Source of the DNA: a virus
Reading direction: 5' to 3' (one strand)
IMG/VR virus record: IMGVR_UViG_3300000116_000014
Location: 12,959-66,478 of that record
DNA length: 53,520 nt
Below the pieces are notes generated by a model. The model made no database searches. It was not told where the DNA came from and worked only from the letters and a program-made list of their open reading frames with translations. Made by a program: the position numbers and the translations under genes. This document shows, piece by piece, positions 22,270 to 29,189 of this stretch; within the stretch, counting starts at the first letter, position 1, and each line of letters opens with the position of its first letter.

Positions 22270-22328
22270 TCACTGCTTTAAATTAGGCCGCAGTAATAAT
22301 CTGGTGCGGGTTTAAGGAGTCATAATGA

Positions 22329-22478
22329 ATGGAGCAACATCAACTTACGTCTATTGATCTAGGCGAGGACGGAGAAGGCAAAATAAGGAGAGAGATTTTA
22401 TTGAAATTAATTAATCTCCCTCCTCCTAAAAAACGAAAAGTATTAACGCTACTGGAGGAGCTAGTACGGAACAAGTAA
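22329..22478 (+). CDS. Small protein (49 aa)
   Basis: ATG 22329 lies 9 bases after AAGGAG. Another ATG four bases earlier opens only a 10-codon frame. The product is charged with a central basic KKRK, flanked by hydrophobic helices (LLKLINL and VLTLLEELV). Located between the XRE gene and a terminator. Too short for family assignment; could be an anti-repressor or regulator. Confidence 0.5.
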   Translation: MEQHQLTSIDLGEDGEGKIRREILLKLINLPPPKKRKVLTLLEELVRNK

Positions 22479-22481
22479 TAA

Positions 22482-22541
22482 CCTGAGCTAACTCTCAGGT
22501 ATCAACCTCAAGAATCAAGACGCCCTCGTGGCGTTTTTTTT
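22482..22541 (+). terminator. Inverted repeat plus intrinsic terminator after the repressor block
   Basis: ACCTGAG/CTCAGGT with a 6-base loop (about 22482-22501) is followed by the stem ACGCC/GGCGT (22520-22534) and eight T residues. The second is a clear intrinsic terminator; the first may be a second hairpin or a protein site. Ends transcription of the repressor block before the ERF promoter. Confidence 0.8.
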
Positions 22542-22578
22542 CGACTATAAGAAAGTAAGAAATCAAATAATGACACTG

Positions 22579-22640
22579 TTGACGAAATTTTATTTCGGTG
22601 GTAGTCTTAACTTATTGACAAAGATTTCGCTATTACGAAA
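22579..22640 (+). promoter_or_regulatory. Promoter with operators for the recombination operon
   Basis: TTGACG (22579-22584), a 17-base spacer and TAGTCT (22602-22607) fit a sigma-70 promoter. The spacer contains the inverted repeat CGAAA-TTTTA-TTTCG (22583-22597). Downstream is TTTCG-CTATTA-CGAAA (22625-22640), like the sites in the 21.4-kb switch region, plus a second TTGACA at 22616. The phage XRE proteins probably repress this promoter. Confidence 0.65.
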
Positions 22641-22659
22641 CACAACTAGGAGAATACTG

Positions 22660-23307
22660 ATGGAAACATCTGAAACTATTGGCAAGATAAGTCTTGCTCT
22701 CTCACAGGCGCAAGCTGAAATGATTAACGTCTATAAAGGCTCGGCTGCTTACAACTACAACTACGCTGATCTCGGTGTGATTCTGGACATGCTGCGCCAG
22801 ACACTACCCAAGTATGAGATCGCTCTTATTCAAACGCCCAGTAACGATGGAGCGAATGCGTGTGTTACGACCATGCTCTCGCACAGTTCAGGGGAGTGGA
22901 TAAAAGATTCGGTCTCTTGTCAGATAGAGATGGCCAAGGGCAACTCAGCAATACAGTGTCTGGGTAGCTCAATAACCTATTTGCGTAGGTACTCATGCAG
23001 TGCGATAGCGGGACTAACCCAGACCGATTCCGATGCCTCTATCCGTACTCCGGATGATCCGGAGGGGGTGGAAGCTCAGCCTATAGAACTGGTTCGTATG
23101 GCGTCAAAAGTAGAGATCAAATCTGTGACAGACATGGCAGCGAAGGCTGATGTAGACATCGCAAACGTAACCAAGAGTCTTAATCTTAAATCCATCAGCG
23201 ACATGACTTCCGAACAAGCTGAGCGTGCATGTCGGAAGCTCCACAAAACTATACTCGCAGCTGAGAAGGTTGTGCCTGCTGAAGATGAGTTGGCGGTGGC
23301 GTCATGA
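22660..23307 (+). CDS. erf: ERF-family single-strand annealing recombinase
   Basis: The 215-residue product contains LSQAQAEMINVYKGSAAYNYNYADLG and a core with G-SS-x-TY-x-RRYS-x-x-x-x-x-G (about 110-130), typical of ERF/Sak-type annealases that pair complementary single strands. ATG 22660 has AGGAG at 8-base spacing; the longer upstream frame overlaps the promoter. The segment TPDDPEG is encoded by a copy of the dispersed palindrome. Overlaps the exonuclease gene by ATGA, giving an exonuclease-annealase pair. Confidence 0.85.
   Translation: METSETIGKISLALSQAQAEMINVYKGSAAYNYNYADLGVILDMLRQTLPKYEIALIQTPSNDGANACVTTMLSHSSGEWIKDSVSCQIEMAKGNSAIQCLGSSITYLRRYSCSAIAGLTQTDSDASIRTPDDPEGVEAQPIELVRMASKVEIKSVTDMAAKADVDIANVTKSLNLKSISDMTSEQAERACRKLHKTILAAEKVVPAEDELAVAS
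23049..23063. repeat. Dispersed palindrome, copy 6 (inside ERF gene)
   Basis: TCCGGATGATCCGGA preceded by AC and followed by GG, G-centred as in copy 5. Codes for part of a disordered-looking linker of the ERF protein (PDDP), about residues 131-135. Confidence 0.85.
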
Positions 23308-24197
23308 ACGCTGTAGTCCAGCTGGAGCAGAACACAGATGAGTGGATGAACCACCGCCGCTTACACTGTAACGCAAGTTCAGCAGGAATCATAATGGGTG
23401 TACAGGCTTTCAAGCCCAACACATGGGACTCGTTGCTCGATTGGTATCGCGGTAATGGCATTCCATTTGTTGGCAATGTCGCTACGGAGTGGGGTCACAC
23501 CCACGAGGACGAAGCGCGTATAGCGGCAGAGAAGGTCAACGATGAGTTCTACGCCCCTGTTGTTGTTACCCGTGAGCATAACGGCCTCCCCTTGTCAGCG
23601 TCTCTGGACGGCAAATCTGTGGAGTTTGATGGCAGTACAGGTCATGTCTCTGAAATCAAGTGCCCCTACCAAGGTAAGCAATCAAAGACTTGGATCACAG
23701 TAGAGAATGGCGATTGTCCACAGGGTTACTACTGGCAGATTCAGCAGCAGATGTTTGTGTCTGATGCGAAAGAAGCCAAGTTGTTTATCTACGATGCGCG
23801 TGACAAGTCGCACCTTCAAATAACAATTCCTCGTAACGAAGATGACATTAATCTTCTCATGGAAAAGTGGGCTGAGTTTTGGGCGCTGCTTGATGCAGGA
23901 GAAATGAAGGGTGATGGCGTACTACGCCGTGAAGACCCTGAGTTTACCTCTGTCGCAAACGAATGGACTGAAGCTAACACATTGCTTGCTGAAGCCAAAG
24001 AGCGCGTAGACGCAGCGAGAGCCACTCTCATCGACCTGTCCGGTGACAGAGACTGCGAGGGTGGTGGTGTTCGCGTCACTCAGGCCGAACGCAAAGGAAA
24101 TATTAACTATAAAAAGGTTCCCTCACTAGAGGGTGTAGACCTTGAACTTTACCGGAGCAAAAGCAGCTCGTACTTCAGAGTTGCCGCGACAAAGTAA
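23304..24197 (+). CDS. YqaJ-type exonuclease (lambda exo-like)
   Basis: The 297-residue product has W-x-x-x-R (14-18), E68, D102 and E-I-K (117-119) as the PD-(D/E)XK core of YqaJ/lambda exonucleases, followed by Q-x-Q-x-Q-M (about 145-150). It degrades one strand of double-stranded DNA to give 3' tails for the ERF annealase, whose gene overlaps it. The C-terminal third (helical with RVDAARATLIDL) is usual for the family. Confidence 0.88.
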   Translation: MNAVVQLEQNTDEWMNHRRLHCNASSAGIIMGVQAFKPNTWDSLLDWYRGNGIPFVGNVATEWGHTHEDEARIAAEKVNDEFYAPVVVTREHNGLPLSASLDGKSVEFDGSTGHVSEIKCPYQGKQSKTWITVENGDCPQGYYWQIQQQMFVSDAKEAKLFIYDARDKSHLQITIPRNEDDINLLMEKWAEFWALLDAGEMKGDGVLRREDPEFTSVANEWTEANTLLAEAKERVDAARATLIDLSGDRDCEGGGVRVTQAERKGNINYKKVPSLEGVDLELYRSKSSSYFRVAATK

Positions 24198-24210
24198 TGT
24201 CCGTTCTGGC

Positions 24211-24360
24211 GCGGCCCCATAGTTGGGGGATAGGCCAGCGTTGCGGATCAGCTGTGAGTGCCGCGCATAGAAAAACCACAGCACGATGAGCGAGGTTCAG
24301 TCCTATCAGACTATTCCGACTTTGTGATCATTGGGACTTGCTGGCCTAACCAGCTATTAA
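24211..24360 (+). ncRNA. Structured-RNA candidate upstream of ssb
   Basis: The 183-base gap has no open frame. AGGCCAGC (24232-24239) pairs exactly with GCTGGCCT (24340-24347). Inside it GCTGTG (24251-24256) pairs with CACAGC (24277-24282), and AGTCC (24299-24303) with GGACT (24334-24338), giving a closed three-way junction. A separate CCCC/GGGG hairpin lies at 24215-24228. AGGAGAAAACC and the ssb ATG follow. The nested pairings are hard to explain by chance and fit a leader RNA or an independent small RNA. Confidence 0.5.
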
Positions 24361-24380
24361 ATTAATCTTAGGAGAAAACC

Positions 24381-24857
24381 ATGTCAGGTTTAAATGAAGT
24401 AAATCTTATTGGAAATGTAGGACAACAACCACAGGTTGTTAACACCGCGAACGGCAGCACCATTTTAAAAATGTCACTAGCTACCTCTGACAAGTGGAAG
24501 GATAAACAGTCAGGTGAAACAAAAGAAAAAACTGAATGGCATCGCATCAGCGTGTTCGGAAAGACAGCTGAGAATCTTGCTCAGTATATAAATTCAGGGG
24601 ATAAACTTTTCGTTCGCGGGAAAATTCAAACGTCTAAATATCAGGACAAAAGCAGCGGCGAAGATCGTTACTCCACAGACATTATTGTGGATGGATTCTC
24701 TGGCGCAATCCAAATGTTGGGAAGCAAATCGGCAGGTGGAGGTGGGCAGCAACGTGCGCCACAGCAGAAGCAACGTGCTCCGCAGCAACGTGCGCCACAG
24801 CAACAGCAGCAGCCACCCGCTGATGACGGATTTGATGACGACATTCCTTTTAATTAG
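24381..24857 (+). CDS. ssb: Single-stranded DNA-binding protein
   Basis: The 158-residue product starts with the OB-fold pattern of bacterial SSB (NEVNLIGNVGQQPQV...KMSLATSDKW...TEWHRISVFGKTAENLAQYINSG). It ends in DDDIPFN, the conserved acidic tip that recruits partner proteins. The linker has repeated QQRAP units encoded by direct repeats. Placed right after ERF and YqaJ genes, matching a role in recombination and replication. Confidence 0.95.
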   Translation: MSGLNEVNLIGNVGQQPQVVNTANGSTILKMSLATSDKWKDKQSGETKEKTEWHRISVFGKTAENLAQYINSGDKLFVRGKIQTSKYQDKSSGEDRYSTDIIVDGFSGAIQMLGSKSAGGGGQQRAPQQKQRAPQQRAPQQQQQPPADDGFDDDIPFN

Positions 24858-24863
24858 GAGGCT

Positions 24864-25310
24864 ATGACAACCTCGATAAAAACATGCTTTAGAGCACCTA
24901 ACACTACCCGCCACATGAGTGGCGGTGTAACTACTAACAATCTAGGACTTTTTATGCGCAAATATAAATCTACACCACTGAATGTCGAGGCATTTATTCT
25001 GACCCTTGAGGGCGTCAGCTTGAATGCAACGGCTTCACGAATCGGTTTGTCGTCAGGACGCGTTCGCTATGCACTGCACAGTGAGTGTCAAATCCGATGT
25101 CCAAAACTTTATCAAAGTTTAATCAAACACAAGTTGACGCCCAGCTTAGCTGAGCTACGGCGGCACTCCTCTGCATTTATTGATGGTTCAGACATCGGCC
25201 AGTTTGCTCACGCTCCGAAGTCGTTGCGCCCCATCCGACAAACAACTATTACTGTTGCGGCAAAGGAACCATCAATATTCGAGAGAATGTTTAAGTCGGT
25301 GTTCGGATAG
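24864..25310 (+). CDS. Unknown HTH-like protein (148 aa)
   Basis: Ribosome-binding site AGGAGGCT. Residues 40-75 (NVEAFILTLEGVSLNATASRIGLSSGRVRYALHSEC) resemble a homeodomain-like helix-turn-helix. The rest is basic with no clear domain. A transcription or DNA-binding role is inferred. It ends one base before the SleB-type hydrolase gene. Confidence 0.65.
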   Translation: MTTSIKTCFRAPNTTRHMSGGVTTNNLGLFMRKYKSTPLNVEAFILTLEGVSLNATASRIGLSSGRVRYALHSECQIRCPKLYQSLIKHKLTPSLAELRRHSSAFIDGSDIGQFAHAPKSLRPIRQTTITVAAKEPSIFERMFKSVFG

Positions 25311-25730
25311 ATGTTTGAGTCAGCCCTGCTCTGCCTTGCTCTCGGACTCTATCACGAGGCGAGGTCTGAGCCGCTGGTTGGACAGCTTAGTGTTGGGTTT
25401 GTCGTGATGAATCGAGTTGATGACTCTCGTTATCCCGACTCAATTTGCGAGGTAGTAAAGCAAGGGCGCACTCATCCCAACAATCCTAAAGTGATGCTTC
25501 GCCATCAGTGTCAGTTCAGCTTTTGGTGTGACGGATTGAATGACACCCCCAAAAATTTACCGGCTTGGAACAACTCAATTATCCTCGCCTCACAAATTCT
25601 GGGTGGTCAGTACAAAAATACAAGCGAAGGGGCCACCCACTATCACGCAAATTATGTATCCCCCACTTGGGCTGACGAATCAAAAATGATAGCGCAAGTG
25701 GGCACTCATATTTTCTACAGACTGGAGTAA
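25311..25730 (+). CDS. SleB-type cell-wall hydrolase
   Basis: The pattern CLALGLYHEARSEPLVGQLSV (E16 as the catalytic acid), FVVMNRVDDSRYPDSICEVVKQG, HQCQFSFWCDG, GATHYHANYVSP-x-W and HIFYRL is that of the SleB/hydrolase_2 family of peptidoglycan-cutting transglycosylases. No signal peptide is present. The gene lies in the recombination operon, far from the late lysis cassette, where a second hydrolase of the M15 type is found. Confidence 0.85.
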   Translation: MFESALLCLALGLYHEARSEPLVGQLSVGFVVMNRVDDSRYPDSICEVVKQGRTHPNNPKVMLRHQCQFSFWCDGLNDTPKNLPAWNNSIILASQILGGQYKNTSEGATHYHANYVSPTWADESKMIAQVGTHIFYRLE

Positions 25731-25735
25731 TTTGT

Positions 25736-26002
25736 ATGGCTTATTTCTGGACAGATGAAGAAATTTCTTTTGTTGCAAGCAACTATAACATTATGACCGT
25801 TCGTTCTATCTGCGAGAAGATTAACAGACCTGAAAGTTCTGTGCGCATGTTAGCTAGCAAACTCGGCGTCACTGATCGACATGGTGCAACCCAGCGAAGG
25901 CTTGTTCAAGAAGAAGCTAGACCGCCAACATATAACCCCTTCATCACTGGGAAAATTGCTCCCCCTACATCAACAAGACTATGGGTTCGAGCATATGGGT
26001 AA
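25736..26002 (+). CDS. Small Myb/GcrA-like HTH protein A (88 aa)
   Basis: WTDEEISFVASNYNIMTVRSICEKINRPESSVRMLASKLGV (residues 5-45) is a SANT/Myb-type DNA-binding helix bundle with a tryptophan-led start, followed by a short tail. The next gene encodes a related domain, so these are probably duplicated regulators. Weak ribosome-binding site. DNA target unknown. Confidence 0.7.
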   Translation: MAYFWTDEEISFVASNYNIMTVRSICEKINRPESSVRMLASKLGVTDRHGATQRRLVQEEARPPTYNPFITGKIAPPTSTRLWVRAYG

Positions 26003-26282
26003 GCGATATTCTGAATTAGATAATCAGTTTATCCGACTCAACTATCAAGCCCTAACCTACTTTGAAATCGGATTGCTAATTGATCGTGACCCTCGAAGCG
26101 TTCGTGAGAGAGCGCGACTCATGGGGCTAAGAAAAATAAACAGACGAGAGTGGACACGCGATGAGTGCCTCACTTTTTTAACCAACATCACGCTTGCTGA
26201 TAGAGAACTAGCGTCAATGCTAGGCCGCAATAGGCAAAGTGTCTCTGCCAAACGAGCTTGGTTTCGCAGGAAAATAAATTAG
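25995..26282 (+). CDS. Small Myb-like HTH protein B (95 aa)
   Basis: ATG 25995 overlaps the end of protein A. Longer upstream starts lack support and would overlap protein A throughout. RYSELDNQFIRLNYQALTYFEIGLLIDRDPRSVRERARLMGL and EWTRDECLTFLTNITLADRELASMLGRNRQSVSAKRAWF give two tandem Myb-like units of the same kind as protein A. No good Shine-Dalgarno, so coupled translation is likely. Confidence 0.65.
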   Translation: MGKRYSELDNQFIRLNYQALTYFEIGLLIDRDPRSVRERARLMGLRKINRREWTRDECLTFLTNITLADRELASMLGRNRQSVSAKRAWFRRKIN

Positions 26283-26291
26283 GAAATAATT

Positions 26292-26453
26292 ATGTCTGAG
26301 AGCGAAGAGCTAAAGGATGCACTCTTAAAAAAAGTTGAGTCACTAAGAATGAAGGCTTCTATTCTTGAAGAGATTGTAAATGAAACAAATTTCAATATTC
26401 TTGATCAAGATGATCGAGATATTATCGTCATGCTTTTAGCCATGGTGGATTAA
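26292..26453 (+). CDS. Small acidic helical protein (53 aa)
   Basis: AGGAAATAATT precedes ATG at a plausible distance. The protein is one or two acidic helices (SEELKDALLKKVESLRMKA, then ILEEIVN and DDRDIIVMLLAM). Likely a small adaptor; function unknown. Confidence 0.55.
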   Translation: MSESEELKDALLKKVESLRMKASILEEIVNETNFNILDQDDRDIIVMLLAMVD

Positions 26454-26455
26454 AT

Positions 26456-26620
26456 ATGTGGCCACTGCTAACTATCTTTTGTTTCGGAACATCCCTTGTG
26501 CTAGATCTGATGGGACAGGACATCAATCTAGTAATCACGGGGATTATCTGCGGGTGGATTTCATTAGCCACCACTTCAATCATTAGCCATTTGTATGAGG
26601 ACGATGAAGATGACCAGTGA
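26456..26620 (+). CDS. Two-TM small membrane protein (54 aa)
   Basis: It starts two bases after the preceding stop; no clear Shine-Dalgarno. Two hydrophobic segments (LLTIFCFGTSLVLDLM and LVITGIICGWISLATTSIIS) separated by a short polar loop, followed by an acidic tail (EDDEDDQ). This topology is compatible with a small holin or pore peptide, and the SleB-type hydrolase is five genes upstream, but it is not a proven holin. Confidence 0.5.
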   Translation: MWPLLTIFCFGTSLVLDLMGQDINLVITGIICGWISLATTSIISHLYEDDEDDQ

Positions 26621-26825
26621 TCACACGATATACGATGGGCCAGACACGAAGGCTCGACAACGAGAGGAACTGAAACGCAAGACAGAAGAGTTTTTGAGCG
26701 AGGGAGGAAACATAACACAAGTGGACATGGGCAAGATCAATGACAACAGAGTCCTTACTCCAAGCGAGATTAACGCTAGAAGTTTTGCTCATGCAATGGA
26801 GAAAAAGAATGTTAGATCAAAATGA
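26610..26825 (+). CDS. Conserved small phage protein DHTIYDGPDTKARQ-type (71 aa)
   Basis: DHTIYDGPDTKARQREELKRKTEEFLSEGGNITQVDMGK near the N-terminus matches a small family I recall from many phage genomes, in which a basic helix is followed by a G-x-x-x-Q-V-x-x-G turn; the function is not known to me. ATG 26610 has GAGG 9 bases upstream. The 3' end overlaps the next gene. Confidence 0.65.
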   Translation: MTSDHTIYDGPDTKARQREELKRKTEEFLSEGGNITQVDMGKINDNRVLTPSEINARSFAHAMEKKNVRSK

Positions 26826-26991
26826 AAAGGCTCAGGAAAATTTTAGGCGTAACTATGACTCTGTATTTTCTCCAAAAAGATTTAAAGACCGAGTTGACTT
26901 AGGTCTGTCCCCATCTACCGATGTGAGTTGGGTTGATATGAGAGATAAACCAAAGGAGATTGAAGATGAGCAAGCTGATGAGCGTGGATGA
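26809..26991 (+). CDS. Unknown small protein (60 aa)
   Basis: ATG 26809 has GGAGAAA upstream, unlike the longer frame's start. Basic N-terminal half (KAQENFRRNYDSVFSPKRFKDRVDLG) and acidic C-terminus (KEIEDEQADE). Its end overlaps the excisionase start. Unknown. Confidence 0.6.
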   Translation: MLDQNEKAQENFRRNYDSVFSPKRFKDRVDLGLSPSTDVSWVDMRDKPKEIEDEQADERG

Positions 26992-27208
26992 ATATCTAAG
27001 GACAGCATTCACAGCTGACTCTATTCCTACCAAACGAACAGCGCTGGATTGGATAAGAAGAGGTGATCTTCTGGCGCACAAGATCGGCAGAAAGTATTAT
27101 GTTGATATAAGCAATGGTGATCCACTACTCACTACCTCAAATGATTCACTACTGAATAAAATCTTAGGAGATTTAGGAGATGAAGAAACGTCAATCAAAC
27201 GCAAGTAA
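26966..27208 (+). CDS. Excisionase / AlpA-like DNA-binding protein
   Basis: The 80-residue protein has MSVDEYLRTAF...TKRTALDWIRRGDLLAHKIGRKYYVDI, the winged HTH pattern (helix, W-x-x-x-G, K-x-G-R-x-Y-Y-V) of excisionase-like AlpA/MerR-type proteins. AAGGAG precedes ATG. It overlaps the integrase gene, which fits a recombination-directionality factor that bends attP arms. Could also be only a transcription regulator. Confidence 0.7.
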   Translation: MSKLMSVDEYLRTAFTADSIPTKRTALDWIRRGDLLAHKIGRKYYVDISNGDPLLTTSNDSLLNKILGDLGDEETSIKRK

Positions 27209-28373
27209 AGGCTTGCCTATGTACTTGTCTATGAATACAAGCAAGGGTATCACGAACTACAGGTATCGCAATAGACAAGCTAAGGTAGATAAATCCCTCG
27301 GTACTAACAGAGCTGCTGCAATACGCGCAGCAAACCAAGCCAACTCAATACTGTTCACACGCACTGACTTAACAGAGTCGATCATCGGCACTCGCATGAA
27401 GTTGAGCGATCTGTGCGACAAATTTCTTAATGTTGTCGAGAAAAATGTAGACAACTTCTCTGACTCGTTAATAGCTGAACGCAAAACCATGATGAACAAG
27501 GTGAAGAAGTATATGCCTGATCTTCCATTGGAACAGTTCACGCTGCTTAAAATCAATGAGCTGTTTGATTTAGTATATGACCCCGAAGAAGATGATGAAG
27601 ACTCTGGTACACCCCACGCTAGGAACGCTACTCGGAAGAACCTAAAGATGATGATGCAGTATGCGCTCACGAAAGGTTACATCACCGGTAATTCTAATCC
27701 TGTTGATCTGACCAAGCCGGTCAAAACTAAACGTGTGATAAAGCGTCATACTTATGCAGGTTGGATGGCCATCTATGACCACCCTGAATGCCCTCAATGG
27801 TTACGTTGTGCCATGAACGTTGGACTTACCACGCTCCAGCGCAGAGCTGACATACTATCTATACCGATGCCTAAACCTAGTGACACTTACATCGAAGTAA
27901 TACAGCAGAAGACAGAGAAGTATTCCGATATGGGCTACCTGAAGATTGAGATCACGCCTGAGCTTAAGGCTATTGTTAATCAGTGTAGAGATAATATAGT
28001 AAGTCCGTTTCTTATTCACAGAAAGCCAATGATCCGTAACGCAGGACGAGAAGATGGGGTTCACTATACAAAGGTGTACCCGAAGTATTTGTCTGACGAG
28101 TTCAAGAGGATCAGAGACTTAGCTAACCCCTACCCTGATCTAGCTATGAATGAACAGCCCGGATTTCATCAGGGTCGTGCGCTAGGAATCTATCTTATTC
28201 AAAAGCAAACCAAAGAATATCCACAGCAGTTGGCTGGCCATGCGAATCCAGAGATGACGGAGAACTACGCAAGAGATCACGAAGATATTGTGTGGCAGGA
28301 GGCAACGCCTACGCTAGACGTATTGAATCGAGCTTCGATTGAAGCCCTTAACCCAAGCAAGAAGACTGCTTAA
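27180..28373 (+). CDS. int: Tyrosine recombinase (phage integrase)
   Basis: The 397-residue product has an N-terminal SAM-like region (about 70-175) and the catalytic residues R221/R222 (LTTLQRRADIL), a lysine near 244 (QQKTEK), H330-x-x-R333 (HQGRALG), H354 (AGHANPEMTENY) and nucleophile Y363. It makes site-specific crossovers between attP and attB. attP, in a tRNA-Val 3' segment, is 590 bases downstream; the excisionase overlaps upstream. Confidence 0.93.
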   Translation: MKKRQSNASKGLPMYLSMNTSKGITNYRYRNRQAKVDKSLGTNRAAAIRAANQANSILFTRTDLTESIIGTRMKLSDLCDKFLNVVEKNVDNFSDSLIAERKTMMNKVKKYMPDLPLEQFTLLKINELFDLVYDPEEDDEDSGTPHARNATRKNLKMMMQYALTKGYITGNSNPVDLTKPVKTKRVIKRHTYAGWMAIYDHPECPQWLRCAMNVGLTTLQRRADILSIPMPKPSDTYIEVIQQKTEKYSDMGYLKIEITPELKAIVNQCRDNIVSPFLIHRKPMIRNAGREDGVHYTKVYPKYLSDEFKRIRDLANPYPDLAMNEQPGFHQGRALGIYLIQKQTKEYPQQLAGHANPEMTENYARDHEDIVWQEATPTLDVLNRASIEALNPSKKTA

Positions 28374-28417
28374 CTATAGACTAAATAGTAGTTCATATAA
28401 ACTAAGAATTAGTCCAG

Positions 28418-28861
28418 TTGTATAGCGTGCATTGTAAACTGTATGATGCATTAAACATACCTAATGTACACTGGAGTATACATTTTAACCGAGATGATAA
28501 TTGTATGGAACATTTTGAAACCCCACAGCTACATAAGAGTAGGAATGACTTTAAATTGCACTGGCTACCAGTAAAATATGGATGGATATTTGATGATGGT
28601 GACTGCGGCGCTACGGCTTTTCTTTGTAAAAGTGGGATGGTTGAGATGCACCAGCTATCAGGACAGTGGTCTGACCTTCCTTCTGATGCACTGTCTTGGC
28701 TAGCAGATAAATTGATTGCATTCGATGATCAGATTGAGGAGTACTGGGAGGTTATTATGGATGATGAAACACCAGAGGATTTCTGCATTCACTACGATCT
28801 CGGTGAGGTCTTAACGCCCTTCGATGATCAGAAAGACAATCCCAAAGTAATACAAAAGTAA
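28418..28861 (+). CDS. Possible moron protein between integrase and attP
   Basis: The frame is 148 codons, opening with TTG and lacking a good Shine-Dalgarno. GTG 28427 or a later internal ATG are alternatives. The product is acidic with many W, D and H residues (YGWIFDDGDCGATAFLCKSG) and no recognised motif. Genes between integrase and attP often encode lysogenic-conversion functions, but nothing here proves it. Coding potential is suggested by length and codon pattern only. Confidence 0.4.
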   Translation: MYSVHCKLYDALNIPNVHWSIHFNRDDNCMEHFETPQLHKSRNDFKLHWLPVKYGWIFDDGDCGATAFLCKSGMVEMHQLSGQWSDLPSDALSWLADKLIAFDDQIEEYWEVIMDDETPEDFCIHYDLGEVLTPFDDQKDNPKVIQK

Positions 28862-28877
28862 TCCCAAGGAATTATCG

Positions 28878-28909
28878 TTGTCCCAACCTTGTCCCAACCT
28901 TGTCCCAAC
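28878..28909. repeat. Three tandem arm-type sites on the left of attP
   Basis: TTGTCCCAAC occurs at 28878-28887, 28889-28898 and 28900-28909, with an 11-base period. A fourth identical copy is on the other side of the attP core (29127). Direct repeats flanking the crossover site are the hallmark of integrase arm-type binding sites. Confidence 0.75.
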
Positions 28910-28921
28910 TTTATTTAGGCC

Positions 28922-28945
28922 AAAAAAAAGACACCGCTAAGTGTC
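28922..28945 (-). terminator. Intrinsic terminator for leftward late transcription
   Basis: GACAC (28930-28934) and GTGTC (28941-28945) pair with loop CGCTAA. On the minus strand the stem runs into eight T residues (A-run at 28922-28929). It is also weakly active-looking on the plus strand (TGATTTT). It stops leftward reading of the late operon after attP. Confidence 0.75.
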
Positions 28946-28962
28946 TGATTTTAATAAGTAAT

Positions 28963-29006
28963 TGGTGGGTGATGACGGTCTCGAACCGCCGACCCTCTGC
29001 GTGTAA
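28963..29006. other. attP core: 44-bp segment of tRNA-Val(UAC) 3' end
   Basis: The reverse complement of this segment ends in the CCA of a tRNA and contains the T-arm GGTTCGAGACC, the acceptor ATCACCCA and the anticodon-stem half ACGCAGAGGG. These are the bases of a gammaproteobacterial tRNA-Val(UAC) from the anticodon loop to CCA. The 5' half is absent, so it is not a functional tRNA gene. This is the usual attP arrangement, which restores the host tRNA on integration. Lying in the middle of the window, it shows the DNA is in unintegrated form. Confidence 0.85.
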
Positions 29007-29051
29007 AAAAGAGTCCCACTTTTAGCTAAGTCATTGATAACATTAATTAAT

Positions 29052-29189
29052 GTCCTGATAATCACCATATTCTGCGTGGTAATCAGGACGTTTCACTACG
29101 TTATAAAACAATAACTTACAGTACAGTTGTCCCAACTTTCTAAGGGCTTCCTGAACTGCCAGCGCATCATACCCATAGTGATAATGCGC
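29052..29189. repeat. Hairpins to the right of attP
   Basis: GTCCTGAT (29052-29059) pairs exactly with ATCAGGAC (29082-29089). GCGCAT (29162-29167) pairs with ATGCGC (29184-29189), extended by AT/AT with a mismatch between. One more arm-type TTGTCCCAAC is at 29127-29136. No open frame is present between 28862 and 29204. They may be protein sites of the attP complex or the late mRNA 3' end. Confidence 0.5.
29127..29136. repeat. Arm-type site on the right of attP
   Basis: TTGTCCCAAC followed by TTT, identical to the third left copy (28900). Completes the two-armed attP structure. Confidence 0.7.

Noticed and set aside
28878-28909. CRISPR-like array
   Set aside because: Repeats are 10 bases with single-base spacing and no spacers; they are better explained as integrase arm sites.
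28963-29006. Functional tRNA-Val gene
   Set aside because: Only the 3' half from the anticodon loop is present; the 5' half, D-arm and acceptor partner are missing, so it is an attachment-site fragment.
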